Source of the DNA: Chimonanthus salicifolius
Lineage: Eukaryota; Streptophyta; Magnoliopsida; Laurales; Calycanthaceae
Length of the DNA: 64,000 nt
Direction of reading: 5' to 3'
NCBI GenBank assembly: GCA_013350335.1
Contig: CM023539.1
Coordinates: 38,240,631-38,304,630 of the forward strand
The first letter of the stretch is position 1, and each line of letters starts with the position of its first letter. Positions 47,570 to 59,210 of the stretch are shown one piece after another. The position numbers and the translations under genes are program-made. The notes beneath the pieces are model-generated. The model had not been told where the DNA came from. It made no database searches and saw only the letters and a list, made by a program, of their open reading frames with translations.

Positions 47570-50500
47570 ATGGCATCTGCAACAGCTGCAGCTTCGGTAG
47601 CAGTAGCAGTAGCTTCTTCTACTTCTCTCCAAGATTTCTCTTCCTCTCATCCTTCTCCCAAGCCCAATTCTGTCCGCCCCTTCTCCCTCGTTCCTCCTCT
47701 TTTCCAGACCCGAAGCAGAAGCGCTTGCGTTCCGGTCTTCTCATGGCGTCTCCCTCCTCCTCCTTCTCTCGTGGTCGCTGCAGCTCTTGCTGCAGAAGCC
47801 CGCGTGGATGTCGATCAGGACACGGAAACTGAGCCTGCAGAAGGAACTGCTACTGCCACTGTGGCCCCCACCAAACCCAAGAAAGGAAAAGCCGCGTTAC
47901 CCTACAAGAGAGATAGGGTATGATTTTCACACCGCCCAATTCACCTCCTTTGCTTGTGTAGATCGTTGGATGTAATTTTCTATCCTTTTTTCCTAGCCAC
48001 CAATCTGATTGCGGGTACATTTCAGCATCGCCCATTTCAATTAGTTGTTTGGATGTGGTGAAATAGAAGCTGGGGTGGGGTTTCCTTATTTATTGCGTGG
48101 AGTGAGAAGGAACCACTTCTCAATTTGCGCAGGTTTGTATCCGATAGAGAAGGTGGAGAAATCATTTTAGCAGCAAAATTTATGTGACAGTGAAAAAACA
48201 GCTTCCCTTAGTGTAAATGGTTTCACTACCTACTTTTTCTGACCTCCAAACAGGACCTTATTGTGGGTTTTGGCAGTAAACTTTACCATTTGCAAACCAC
48301 CACTTGTGGTGTGGATTGCTGGACAGGTGTATGTTTTTGCCATATGTCTGTTTCAGTTACTGGATAATTAAAAGTTCAGCGTAGTAGTTTTGGTTGATCT
48401 TTTGTTGTTTTTAATTTTCCTAGACTCGGTCAAAGCGATTCTTGGAAATTCAGAATCTGAGGGAAAGAAAGAAAGAGTATGATTTGCCTACTGCTATTTC
48501 ACTGCTCAAACAAATGGCGAGCACTAAGTTTGTGGAGACTGCAGAGGCCCATTTCCGCCTCAACATCAATCCCAAGTACAATGATCAGCAGCTGAGGGCA
48601 ACGGTGAGTTGGTTAGAGGGCAATGCTGAGTTTATTGAATAAAAGACTTCAACTTTCTTCTTTTCTTTTGTAGGTTAACTTACCAAAGGGTACTGGTCAG
48701 ACAGTTAAAGTGGCTGTTCTTGCCCAGGGTCAGTATTTGTTATTTCAGAGACTCGACTAAAGCAATGCTCTTTTGAAATGCATGCAAGGATTTATCTACT
48801 TTCAGCCACAGCATTTTTTCAGGCATTTGGATTTTAGTAGATACTGTTTTGCAATGTTTTAACATGGTGTCCAAATACAAAGTTGAAACATTACAAAGGT
48901 TGACAATGTCTTGAATACTGCAATGTGGTGGAAAGCTTGCTATGTTTCACCTATATGCTCAAACATAGCATTTGCTTTCATACTTGTAGTTCGCTTATGA
49001 ATGGTTTTTGTTCCTTAGTGCTGTCTCTGCTGCATAAAGTTGAAGTTTCTTTTGGATGTGATTTCTGATGAGTGATAAGCTGATAGGGATGATCTTTTCC
49101 TTTTTCAGTTTTCTTTTCTTTTCTTTTTTCCCAGAAAGGAAGCTGATATGGATGATCTTGTATGAAAAATAATATGGTTGCTTAATATGGATATTTAAAA
49201 TTTGTCTTATGAGTGTAAACCTTCTCCTTTTAAGGATTTAGATCTTATAATTTATGCCATGGTTGTTGCAAAGAAACTGTTATGCAGCATTTGTGCTTCT
49301 ACTACTTGACAGTTGTCTACATGCCATCAGTTGAATACCATTGCAAGCCCTTCAAACCCCATGAAAACTACAATTTGTAACGCCCTAATGTTGTTTTCTT
49401 GGTATAAAGATTATTGCTTGGCATGGAATCTGGCTGAAACCATGTGCTTCTTGCATAGCCAAAAGCTTCTTATTCTTATTATTATTTTTTTCTTTTCCTC
49501 TCCACATGGTATTAGCTACAAGATGCTGGCCCATATTTGTCTGTTTAATACGCAAATGCATCTCATAACAACAATAAACAGTGTAGAATAGCATGTGAGC
49601 AACTCATAAAACAGGAAGTCAATGAGACATCAGACATCAGTCAAGAGGGAAATATTAACTTCTTGATTTTGTTGTGATGGAAGGCCAAATGGGTTATGAA
49701 ACAAGTGAATTACTATCTTTTTTGGTGTGGTAGTACACTGGATAAAGCTGATGAAACAGGTACATTTATGAATAAAAAAACTGCTGGAAGTGCTTTGGAT
49801 GCACATAAGTTGTTCAGGAGTGTCTCAAGGTTTAGAGAGAGAGAGAGAGAGGGGGGGGGCAGGGAACGGAACTTCTGAGTGTATTTTGTAACTGTGCTCC
49901 AGATATTATGTCTAATGACTGTAGGCAATCTTCAGTTCGATGAGGGTTGAAACTCAAGTGTCGAACTGAAGCAAGCACTCATGACTATTATAAACTTAGC
50001 TCTCGTATTTGTGAATGTTATTCTTTCTTGCTTGATCTATGGTTACCATAAAAAATGACATGAAAGAAATGATCATGCCAACTCCCATCACAAGAGGAGG
50101 AGAAGAGGAGTAAGTAGTATAAGATTATCTCTCTTATTTGTGAATGTTGAAAAAGGAGGAGGAGGAGACTTACAACGTGTTTGGTATTTAGAATGATAAA
50201 GAGTTGTTTGGTAGACAAAAAATTGCCTACATGGCAATTCAAGAATGACTTCGATTTTTGTTTTGGTTCCATCTTGAGATTTATTGGAAAAAAGGTATTG
50301 TTTTCATTATGACCACATGAGTGAAAACCATTTTTGTTCTATCAATGAATGATCTACCAAAGAGGCCCTTTATTAATTGATTCCAGTGCACTTGAGCCAT
50401 ATATGATATATGTGGCCTAGATGGAAGTTCGTTTTTGGGAGTGCTTGAACTTTTGTATAGAACCACAAGAGCACTTCAAACCATCTTGAGAGCCTTTGCT

Positions 50501-53500
50501 TTCATATACTAGTGAGTGTTGCATTATGCAGAAGAAAAATTAAATGCAGATGTTTCCTAACTGGTTTATGATGTTTGATGTAATAAGTGAATCATATTCT
50601 TTTACATTGTAGTCATGTGAGGCAGAATTGGAATTGTTTTTGGTTTGTTGTATGATATGGATATGCCATGTGAGGCTTTTGTGCTTCTTGGTGTTGAGGA
50701 AGCATTATTATGGCTTCTTGCTTATTTGGCAGTTTATAGTTATGCGAATGGAGAGATATTAGAGCTTTCTCTCATTGTTTCTTTTGTTGGTTAGTGATGG
50801 TGGCTCAAAGAGCTTAGGTCATTATTGACATGGAGTGTTAAGTACTTTCCAGGAATCATGTTTCAGTATATGAATTAGGGATCGATCAATGCGATATGTT
50901 CACTCTGAAAGTTGGAAGCTATCACGATGTGGGTTCTTTTTTTCCTTAGTCTTTATTGGCTGCTCCTTTGGTAATATATGACCTGATGAGGTTGGTTTCA
51001 TTCAAGAGTCAAATGGCTCAAGTAATTTTAAGGCCCCATTGGTTATTTGGGCTCTTCTTGGCTGAGATGTAGATCCTCTTGGTAGTTGAAGTTTCTGGTC
51101 TCGACTACAACAAGTTTTTTTTAGTTATTATATGTATAAATTGCAGGAGGCTCTAGAAATGCTTTTAAATGGGCATCTTGTCATGTGAGCAACTTAGACT
51201 TGTACGGGAGATGATTGTGTTAACCTTTTTTTCCCCTATGAATGCTAACAAGGATTTTGTGGGTTGAATTGTTACCATTTACATTGAAGGAGACTCTAGA
51301 AATGCTCTTAAACAAGTCTCTTGTCCTGTTTTGGTAGAGCAATACAACAGATTTTTTTTAGTTATTATATGTATAAATTGCAGGAGGCTCTAGAAATGCT
51401 TTTAAATGGGCATCTTGTCATGTGAGCAACTTAGACTTGTACCGGAGATGATTGTCTTAACCTTTTTTTTTTCCCTATGAATGCTAACAAGGATTTTTTG
51501 GGTTGAATTGTTACTATTTACATTGAAGGAGACTCTAGAAATGCTCTTAAATAAGTCTCTTGTCCTGTTTTGGTAGAGCAACTTAGAATTGTTTGAAGAA
51601 TCTTTATTTTTATCCTTTGTTTCTATGAATGCTAACATGAGGTGGATTTTCCTGTTAAATGAGGATCCTCTGATCCACACATTTGCAGTTGATCCATATA
51701 AGTCTCTTGTTAAATCCCCATTTCATGGAAATAAAGTTGATTGTTTTATCTTGCTGGTCAGCTCCAATAAATTCATTTTTGTGAATAGAAATCGTCTTAG
51801 ATGAATCATTAGTATATGATTCATCAATAGTCACAAATATTGGAGATATTTTCAAATTTTCCACATTTTTATCGGTAAAATACCATTTCTGTGTTAATAA
51901 CGTGTATTTATCGGCACTGTGGTAAATTCCCATTAAATTCTCGATAAAATCGCATTAAAAACACAATACAAAAGTAATGTCGTGATAATATCCAGATAAA
52001 TTCCCAGTAAATTTCTTATTAAGATTTTTATTTTATTATTATTTTTATTATTTTTTAAATATTATATTTTTTGTGAGTTTTTTCCATTAATTTCCCAGTA
52101 AAAACCAGAGAATTTGAAAATATCCCGATATTACCAATCGTCGTTAATATCTCAGAAGGCCAAAACGGTATATGTGTGTTTTCTAAGTCAAACTATTGTC
52201 CATATTAGCCTCATTTTCAGCTGCATTAGTTGCTACTGTAAACAATTCTTATCATGACTTAATAGTGCTTTGTTTCTGTAAGTTAGAGATACTAAGAAGA
52301 AAGAAAATTTTGACATATATAATTGTGTTTACTATCATTTTTCTAATCTCAAACCATTTTTCTCTTCTATGTATACATTGTCATTGGCAAAATGTGAAAA
52401 CTGTACTTGGTGTATTCTGTTGGATGTGTGCTTACTTATTAATTGTTGGAAAATTACATAATTTGAATCATAGTCCAAGGAACAATTTTTGTTGTTGCTT
52501 TCATGAAATTGATATGTACTACTGAATGAAATCAATAGAAACACATGATTAACTGATGATTTTGCTATGATTGTGACGACCCAATCCTACCCCATCGTGA
52601 TGATATTGTCCGCTTTGGGCCTTACCTGACCCGCATGGTTTTTACTCTGGGCTCGACCAACATGGTCAGGCCCAAAAGGCCTCATAATGGGGAGGGTTGC
52701 CCCCTCTCAAATAAAGCCCCCACCACCTAAGCTCTCCAACCGATGTGTGACTTTTGGGTGGGAGTGCTACAATCCACCCCCCTTAAGACCAGAGTTGGGG
52801 ACGACTCTGTCTCGTCACACTGACAGAGGATCCACATACAGGCAAGCAAGTCACACAAGTGGAGAGCCCTTATAGTCCGAGTGTTGAACTGTGCTTTGAT
52901 ACCACTTGTGATGACCTGACCCCATCGTGATATTGTCCGCTTTGGGCCCTACCCGACCCACACAATTTTGCTCTGGGCCCGGCCCACATGGCCAGGTCCA
53001 AAAGGCCTCACAATAGGGAGGGGTGCCCCCTCTCAAATAAAGCCCCCACCACCCAAGCTCCCAACCGATGTGAGACTTTTGGGTGGGGGTGCTAGAATGA
53101 TTCAATCCAATGATGAATGCTTCCTTTAACCCAAAGGGTTAGAGTGATGGTCAGGAACCTGCCTCAAGAAGCGGGAGTTCTTAGTTCGATTCCTACTCTA
53201 TCCAAAGGGCCACTGCCCGTAGCTTTACCCAGTGTGTGGGAGTAGTGAGGCTTACACATGACCCAAGGATTAGTTGGGTGCTCTAAGAGGCTCGGACACC
53301 TGTCATTAACAAAAATGATGAATGCTCCTTTGGTTTTACTTCATCTTATACCTTGTATTAGTATAACATAGCAACTGGTAATAGTCTCAGTGACTACATC
53401 ATACATATTAAGTTTGTTTCGATAACCTCCAAACTGATGCAGTGACTGGAACCGCCAAACTGATGCATTGACTAGAACTCAGATTCAGCAGTTTAGGATA

Positions 53501-53995
53501 ATTCAGGTACATGGCTGCACCACATATGGTAGTGTCATTGTTGTCATCATCATTGCCGTTGCCTTTGTTATTATCATCATCAAATCATTGTCCCATCTAT
53601 CTTGAGTCGGCTTTCTGACTTACTGTTTTCCATTCAACCATATGAAAAATCATGTTCCCTGTCAGTTACAATTTAGCATATCCTTTGAGCATCACATCAA
53701 TCTCCTCCTCATCCTAGTTCCTTCTACTTGTAACCCGTTGGTCCTTATTGTACCTGCATATGTGCCATCACCACCTTAAATGAAATAGTTTGATCTTATT
53801 TTCTACTGTAGCAAACTAAAACTAAAAAGGGGATTAAGGAATCCGTGTTGGTTTATGCTGGTTGCATTATTTACAATTTACACTAGTTGCATCATCAATG
53901 TCGTCTTTTTCTTTTCTTTCTTTTCAGAGCATTGGCCATGCCTTACCTTGAGATGTACACCTTGTGTGTTTCCAAAGATATTGGTTCCAATCATT

Positions 53996-54029
<34 letters not shown>

Positions 54030-55875
54030 AATTTTATACTGCTTCCTGTGGAAATTTACAGCTTCAATCGAGGATTTTAGGCATCTCACCTTGGGCCGCA
54101 TAGTTTTTCAAGTCAAATGATCAGGTTCAAGAGACCTTGGGCCACATAGTTTTTCAAGTGAAATGAGGATTTTAGGCCTCTCACCTTGAACCTGATCATA
54201 ATAAGATTATGTGTTGCATCACCACCATTCATATGAAAAAATAAATCCTATACTTTTCAATTTACAATTTCATCAATTGATGGTATAGATTTCGGGCCTG
54301 ACCTTTTATTGCTCAGGTCTCCTGTACCTGATCGCTTCTCATTTTTAATATTTCTGTTACTGATAATCCTAAAGGAGGTTTGCCTTTACTGGTTCAATTA
54401 AAGATTTTAGTCTAGATTCTATACTGTAATTTTATATTGCTTAACAAGAATTTTAGGTATCCAAACTTGGGCGGGAATATTTCTTATGTTTGTAACCATA
54501 TAAGAGGTTTGCCTTTTCAGGTGAGAAGGTTGATGAAGCAAAGAATGCAGGAGCAGACTTGGTTGGTGGAGAGGACTTGATACAACAGATAAAAGGAGGA
54601 TTTATGGAGTTTGATAAGTTGATTGCTTCTCCAGATATGATGCCCAAGGTGTGGATCTTCAGTTTGTTTTCTTTTATTTTTTAACTTAATGTTTTTGCTG
54701 TTGCTAGTTTTGGGATTTCATTTTTCTAATTTGATTATTTCATTCAACTATGGACGATTCATGCATGCTACTGGAACATGCATCTTTTCCTTTTCTGAAT
54801 GATATGCTGCTCAAACCTCTCTGTATTTTCCTTCATGCTTGAAGAACCTAACTGATAGCATTTGTTCCAAAATGAAGAAATGCTGCTCTTATGGATTAAT
54901 GCAAAAGCTACTTTTAGATTGTGAATTGACTTTTAAGATCTTTAAGAAGTTATCCCCACTTTATTCATTATATTTTATTTGTTTTAGGTTGCCAGTTTGG
55001 GAAAGATTTTGGGACCACGAGGGCTCATGCCTAATCCTAAAGCTGGTACTGTTACAACTGATATACCTCAGGTATGGCCACAATGTTCTTGTCAAACCTA
55101 AGCTTTCAAAAAAAATGTTCTTGTCAAACCTAACCATTGTTATGGGCACAAATGGGTCCACTACCAGTAACTCTTCTGTGCTCTAATAAATTCATTGTTT
55201 CAGGGAAAAAAGTCTATTAGGCTAAATTTGAATTAGATCTCTTCTCGTTTCATTCTTTGTCTAAAGGAAGATCCCAGGACTACTCCTTGGGTCGTATCAG
55301 TTTGTTTACAACAATTTGTAAACTGGTGATGGTTAAATTGTTATTTGACACAAATATAGATCTATTGACCAAGTGCAGAATGAGTGTAACTTATTTTCCC
55401 AAGCTCTACAGAGTTGTAGGCACTGAGCAGTTCATTGTAACGTCTGAACATAAAATTGTAGATGAATGACAAATGTGCTGACATGCAATCCTATATTTCA
55501 GGCTATATCAGAATTCAAGAAAGGAAAGGTTGAATTTAGAGTAGATAAGACTGGAATTGTCCACCTACCTTTTGGAAAGACTAGCTTCTCTGATGAAGAT
55601 CTTCTCGTAAACTTAGTGGCTGCAATTGTATGTGAATCCCTTCTTTTGTGGGTTTCATTTCTGCTGAAATGTACTCGATTTAAATGCGTGGTTAATTGGG
55701 TTTTTCTTCTCTCTTTTCCTCTTTTTTCCTGCAGAAATCGATAGAAGCTAACAAGCCATCAGGTGCACCTAAGGGTGTATTCTGGAAAAGTGCACACGTG
55801 TGTTCATCAATGGGTCCTTCAATTCGGTTGGGTATAAAGGAGATGCTTGAATACAAGCCTCCAACTGATGTCTAG
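47570..55875 (+). CDS. PRPL1: plastid 50S ribosomal protein L1, complete, seven exons
   Basis: L1 binds 23S rRNA in the mobile L1 stalk of the plastid ribosome and helps deacylated tRNA leave the E site. Exons: 47570-47917, 48424-48603, 48674-48728, 54521-54648, 54988-55071, 55502-55627 and 55735-55875 (stop TAG). All borders are GT..AG and the phases join, giving 353 residues, normal for the plant plastid protein. Residues 1 to about 75 are rich in Ala, Ser and Pro with few acidic residues, as in a chloroplast transit peptide; an acidic/threonine-rich linker follows, then [15 protein letters not shown] at the exon 1/2 join and the L1 fold. The family signature [19 protein letters not shown] lies in exon 5, and the end reads [19 protein letters not shown]. 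The start codon is the first ATG after a CT-rich leader. Intron 3 is 5.8 kb and full of insertions, yet no coding damage is seen, so the gene looks functional. Confidence 0.96.
49833..49859. repeat. (GA)n/(G)n simple repeat in L1 intron 3
   Basis: A run of GA dinucleotides followed by nine G. Confidence 0.85.
51107..51582. repeat. 237-bp tandem duplication in L1 intron 3
   Basis: Copies start near 51107 and 51344, each running from a T-rich tract through 'attatatgtataaattgcag' to 'tcttgtcctgttttggtaga'. Each copy itself has two related halves, marked by 'ggaggctctagaaatgct' and 'ggagactctagaaatgct'. A further partial echo ('aagtctcttgtta') is at about 51700. Differences between the copies are few. 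Confidence 0.85.
51835..52135. mobile_element. MITE-like inverted repeat in L1 intron 3
   Basis: The left end 'ttggagatattttcaaattt' pairs with the right end 'aatttgaaaatatcccgata', and inner words such as 'aaattcccattaaatt' and 'aaattcccagtaaatt' recur. This is the layout of a small DNA transposon; the target duplication is not clear. Confidence 0.5.
52572..53096 (-). mobile_element. TRIM retrotransposon in L1 intron 3
   Basis: Two LTRs, 52572-52771 and 52907-53096 (TGTGACGACC..GTGCTACA and TGTGATGACC..GTGCTAGA), surround a 135-bp internal domain. The perfect duplication ATGAT flanks it (52567-52571 and 53097-53101). Next to the second LTR is GCTTTGATACCA, the complement of an initiator-tRNA-Met primer site with one change, and next to the first is a poly-C run complementary to a polypurine tract, so it reads on the minus strand, against the host gene. 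The LTRs share 'gatattgtccgctttgggcc' and the internal domain shares 'agtccgagtgttgaac' with the composite element at 11724. No coding capacity. Confidence 0.9.
53128..53313 (+). mobile_element. tRNA-derived SINE (Au-like) in L1 intron 3
   Basis: Flanked by AATGATGAATGCTTCCTTT (53109-53127) and AATGATGAATGCTCCTTT (53314-53331), a target duplication with a one-base gap. Box B is TAGTTCGATTCC at about 53180; the box A region TTAGAGTGATGG lies at about 53140. The 3' part, with 'ggattagttggg' and 'ggctcggacacctg' before the A-rich end, resembles the plant Au SINE family as recalled. It inserted 31 bp beyond the TRIM. Confidence 0.85.
53997..54027. repeat. (GA)n microsatellite in L1 intron 3
   Basis: About fourteen GA dinucleotides, 500 bp before L1 exon 4. 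Confidence 0.95.
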
Positions 55876-57674
55876 ACAGAATTCTTGACACATGTAAAGT
55901 AAGCATTTTTCTTCATGTTATTAGCTTCATTATTGTGTGTAAGATCTTGTCAACTGATCAGAAGAAGATGAAAGAAGAAAAGCAGAGGTAAAGGAAGCAA
56001 CTTAAGAAGAGAGGCCACGGATTTTACAATTTGGTCCAAATTTTGTTTCATTTTACCCATCGATCATCTCCTGTTGTTCTTGGAGCATGTTCTCCAATGT
56101 CTGCCTGCTGGGTTTGTCATTCGAAACATGCTTAGGAATATCTGCATTAACTCATTAAGACAGATCATTTGTAGTAAGCAACTAAGCATGGCATCTGAAA
56201 GAGCCAAGTGAGCCTATGATGAACATGATCTGACCCAATATCATGCTTGGCTTGTGGACTTGTTGGCTATGCACTGTTATCATGAACATGAATCAAAGAG
56301 GGAAAGAAAAAAAAAAGAACATGATCTCATATTTATGTTGATGGCCCAGTTGTCATCTCTCTCAAAGGAGGAGAGAGAGAGAGAGAGAGACCTGTAACAT
56401 TTGCTTGACCTAATGTTCATATCATCTGATAGATGTTATTGCAGATGGATGATAACTAGATTCGGCAAAATTTGACCGAACCGGAACCCTATCATTTTAA
56501 ATGGGTATGAGCCTAAGAATTTTGACTCATTTATTAGATGGGTATACCTGATTAGAACTTATTTATAAGTAGGTAAATCCGATTAACCAACCATTGCTAA
56601 CAAATTATATGAGGTCTAAATCCATTAAAGTGGTGTATTGAGTCTTATTAGTGTAACTCAACCATAATATTAATGAAAAGTTTCATTATTTTGATTATGA
56701 GATTTTTCAAGGTATGTTATACCATTAATACACCGACGAAATGAGTGGTTAACATTTGTCCTTATGTTTATCCTCAAAATAATCTCATTGTCATGGTTAT
56801 AGATTCAGACAATTATAAACCAACTCCTACTCGTTAGCAAATATAGTATATATGAGTAAGTACTTTTTGTTTACTTGTAAATTACTTCATCAAATGGTAT
56901 GTACCTCGAGTGATCCATTTAATGACAAGTAATAAGTTGTCGGACCCAAATTCGAATTAGACTGGATTTGAACCCGATATGACCCTAACCATTACCAGGT
57001 CTAATATTGATTATGACCAAGTGTTTTTGGTTGTGTATTATGAACCTGAAAGGTTACAAGCTTTCAACTCTAATTGATTGATTTTGATATTATGACAAAG
57101 GTACTTTCATCATGAACTGTATGAATGTATCATTCTCTTAAAAAAGGATTTTTTGGTGCAAATACCTCATAATTGGTGAAATCTAATTCAAGTATCCATT
57201 TTTTTACCTAAGAGTGCCTAGGATGTTCACATAGGATTTTTTTTTATACTATTAATATGAAAATTGGATGCCATTTATATATGGTAATTAATGAGCAGTG
57301 CATGGATATTTTATTATTAGCTAATATATACAGTAGTTGCTTTCAGGAAGTTCGACTTGCGTTAATGTAGACGGTTTGGATTGCACTAGCGCAAATATTT
57401 CGTCATGAATATCAGTTTGGGTTGCGCTGGAGCAGACAATTTGGGTTCATTAATTATCACATATAAATGATATCTAATTTTCATATTAATATTATGAAAA
57501 TCAATACATCCACTAATGTATTATATATTTATTAACATTTTTTTATAACATGTCATCCTATTGCTGCTAACTTTTTTTTTTTCCTCTTGCTTCCTAAATC
57601 ATAATATTTTCTTTTTATGATTTTTTGAAAGTGAAAAAAGGTATCTGGTTCGCCTATATGCATATGTGTGTGTA
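55876..57674 (+). other. L1 3' end and downstream intergenic sequence
   Basis: Holds the presumed 3' untranslated region of the L1 gene and a (GA)n microsatellite at 56369-56390. No poly(A) site could be fixed, and no other gene was seen. Confidence 0.4.
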
Positions 57675-58006
57675 CAGGGTGGCTAGACACAAAACACAAA
57701 TGGAGGCCTAAGACAAAAATTATAAATATGGCCTTTAAAAAAAAACTTTTAAAGGAAAAAAATCCAAAAGATTGAAATGCCTTCAAATACTGATTAAAAA
57801 AGCAACAGTATCTCTTCACCCACATTCTAAAACTCATCTAACACTTATTTTCCAATTAAAATAAAAAAGAAGAGAAAAGTCCTCTAAATACTTATTATGC
57901 TACAGTTTTTTTTTTAAAAAAGTGTTATGGGGCAACTATTAGTAGACCTTTTTATTAGTGGGGCCCAAAGTGACCTCTTATCTTGCTTAGAGGTATAGCC
58001 GGTCCT
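57675..58006. mobile_element. hAT-type MITE remnant with CAGGG..CCGGTCCTC ends
   Basis: The left end CAGGGTGGCTAGACACA leads into 'aggcctaagacaaaaatt' and the right end is 'gcttagaggtatagccggtc'. The order of words (aggcctaagacaaaa..ggggccc..gcttagaggta) is that of a widespread plant MITE group with GGCCGGYCCTG ends, as in the short element at 44421. No matching target duplication was found, so the ends are degraded. Confidence 0.6.
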
Positions 58007-58989
58007 CGCTAACGCAGATTTTTTGTGTTCTGCTAGTGCAGAAAGCCTGGGTTGCACTTAGCTGTCTAGCAATGTGGACATATCTGGCCCGCTTGAAAAT
58101 TTTAAAGGCTTTAAAGATCTAGTTGAAGATTTGATTGACAAAGTCAGCTTGGCAATTCTGCAAGATTATGATCGAGAAAAATGAAGACAACATCATCAAG
58201 ATAGCCCATAAATTTATTCAAATAGAAGTTCATGAATCTAGTACATGGATTTAGACCCAATAGAAGGAAGTGAAGATAAATTGTGGAATTGGCTCTTGAA
58301 TTCTCATGCTAAATTTCATGGTGGAAAGGGAAGCCTTATTAAGAGTTTATTTCGGTGTAATTATGCAAAATGAAGAGTTTATTTAATGGATGTATGGGTT
58401 AGGGCCTCGTTTTGGACCTCTAAAGCTCACATTTTAAGGCCCATTAGTTAGGCTCAAGGAGGAGTGATGGGGAAGAGAAGTAAGAGAGGATAGAGCTCCA
58501 CATGTGTATCTCATGGATCCTCTCTCTCATTGGAACCAAAATGAAAGAAAATCTCTCTTTTTTTTAGTAATGCATGGGCGCCTATATCAAGCAATATTGG
58601 AAGAGTATAATCTCCAAAACTAGTCAAAGCAACCTTTTTCTACATGTCACAAGAAATCTCTTTAAATTTGTTCATGGCTAGTGAATCACCACATGTGACA
58701 TAAAGATCAATCAAGTTTTCGCCCAATGCTAGCTTATTAACACATGTTTATTTATTTTATTTTATTTTTTATGGATGCAATAATGACATTTGACAAGCAT
58801 TTAACTGTTAAGCTCAAGATAAAATTATATAAATTAGTGAGTGTGGGAATGTATACCGAGGAGGGAATGAGTTTCCATTGAACATGTTGCTAAAACCATC
58901 TATTCCCCTTCCCATTCGGTAAAAGCCTCTAGTAGGAAAGTTTGCAATTATAAAGATTGTGGATTTAAGTCATAGTATTGTTTATTCAA

Positions 58990-59210
58990 CATGGGGTAGT
59001 TCAATTGGTAATTTCTCGTCTCAGGAAGCTACATGTTGTAAGCTTGAGTTCCCATGACGTTAACCGGTGGCTATTCTGTGTGGGTGCAAGACGTCACTCG
59101 AAGGAGAATTTAGAAAGACTAACCCTAACCCAAGGAAGTTTAACTTTCTCCCTGCTCCCTCTTGTTTGGGGCCACATCTAGCCCATCAATGACCTTTGCA
59201 CTTCCTTAGC
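58990..59210 (+). mobile_element. possible tRNA-derived SINE
   Basis: TAGTTCAATTGG at about 58997 fits pol III box A perfectly (TRGYNNARNNGG), and CTTGAGTTCCCATG about 45 bases on is a degraded box B. A block near its end ('cctttgcacttccttagctt') is echoed at about 62975-63010. No target duplication or A tail was identified and it is not a functional tRNA gene. Confidence 0.4.

Noticed and set aside
58995..59060. Possible tRNA gene from a perfect box A
   Set aside because: Box B is degraded and no cloverleaf with a paired acceptor stem could be drawn; kept only as a weak SINE candidate.
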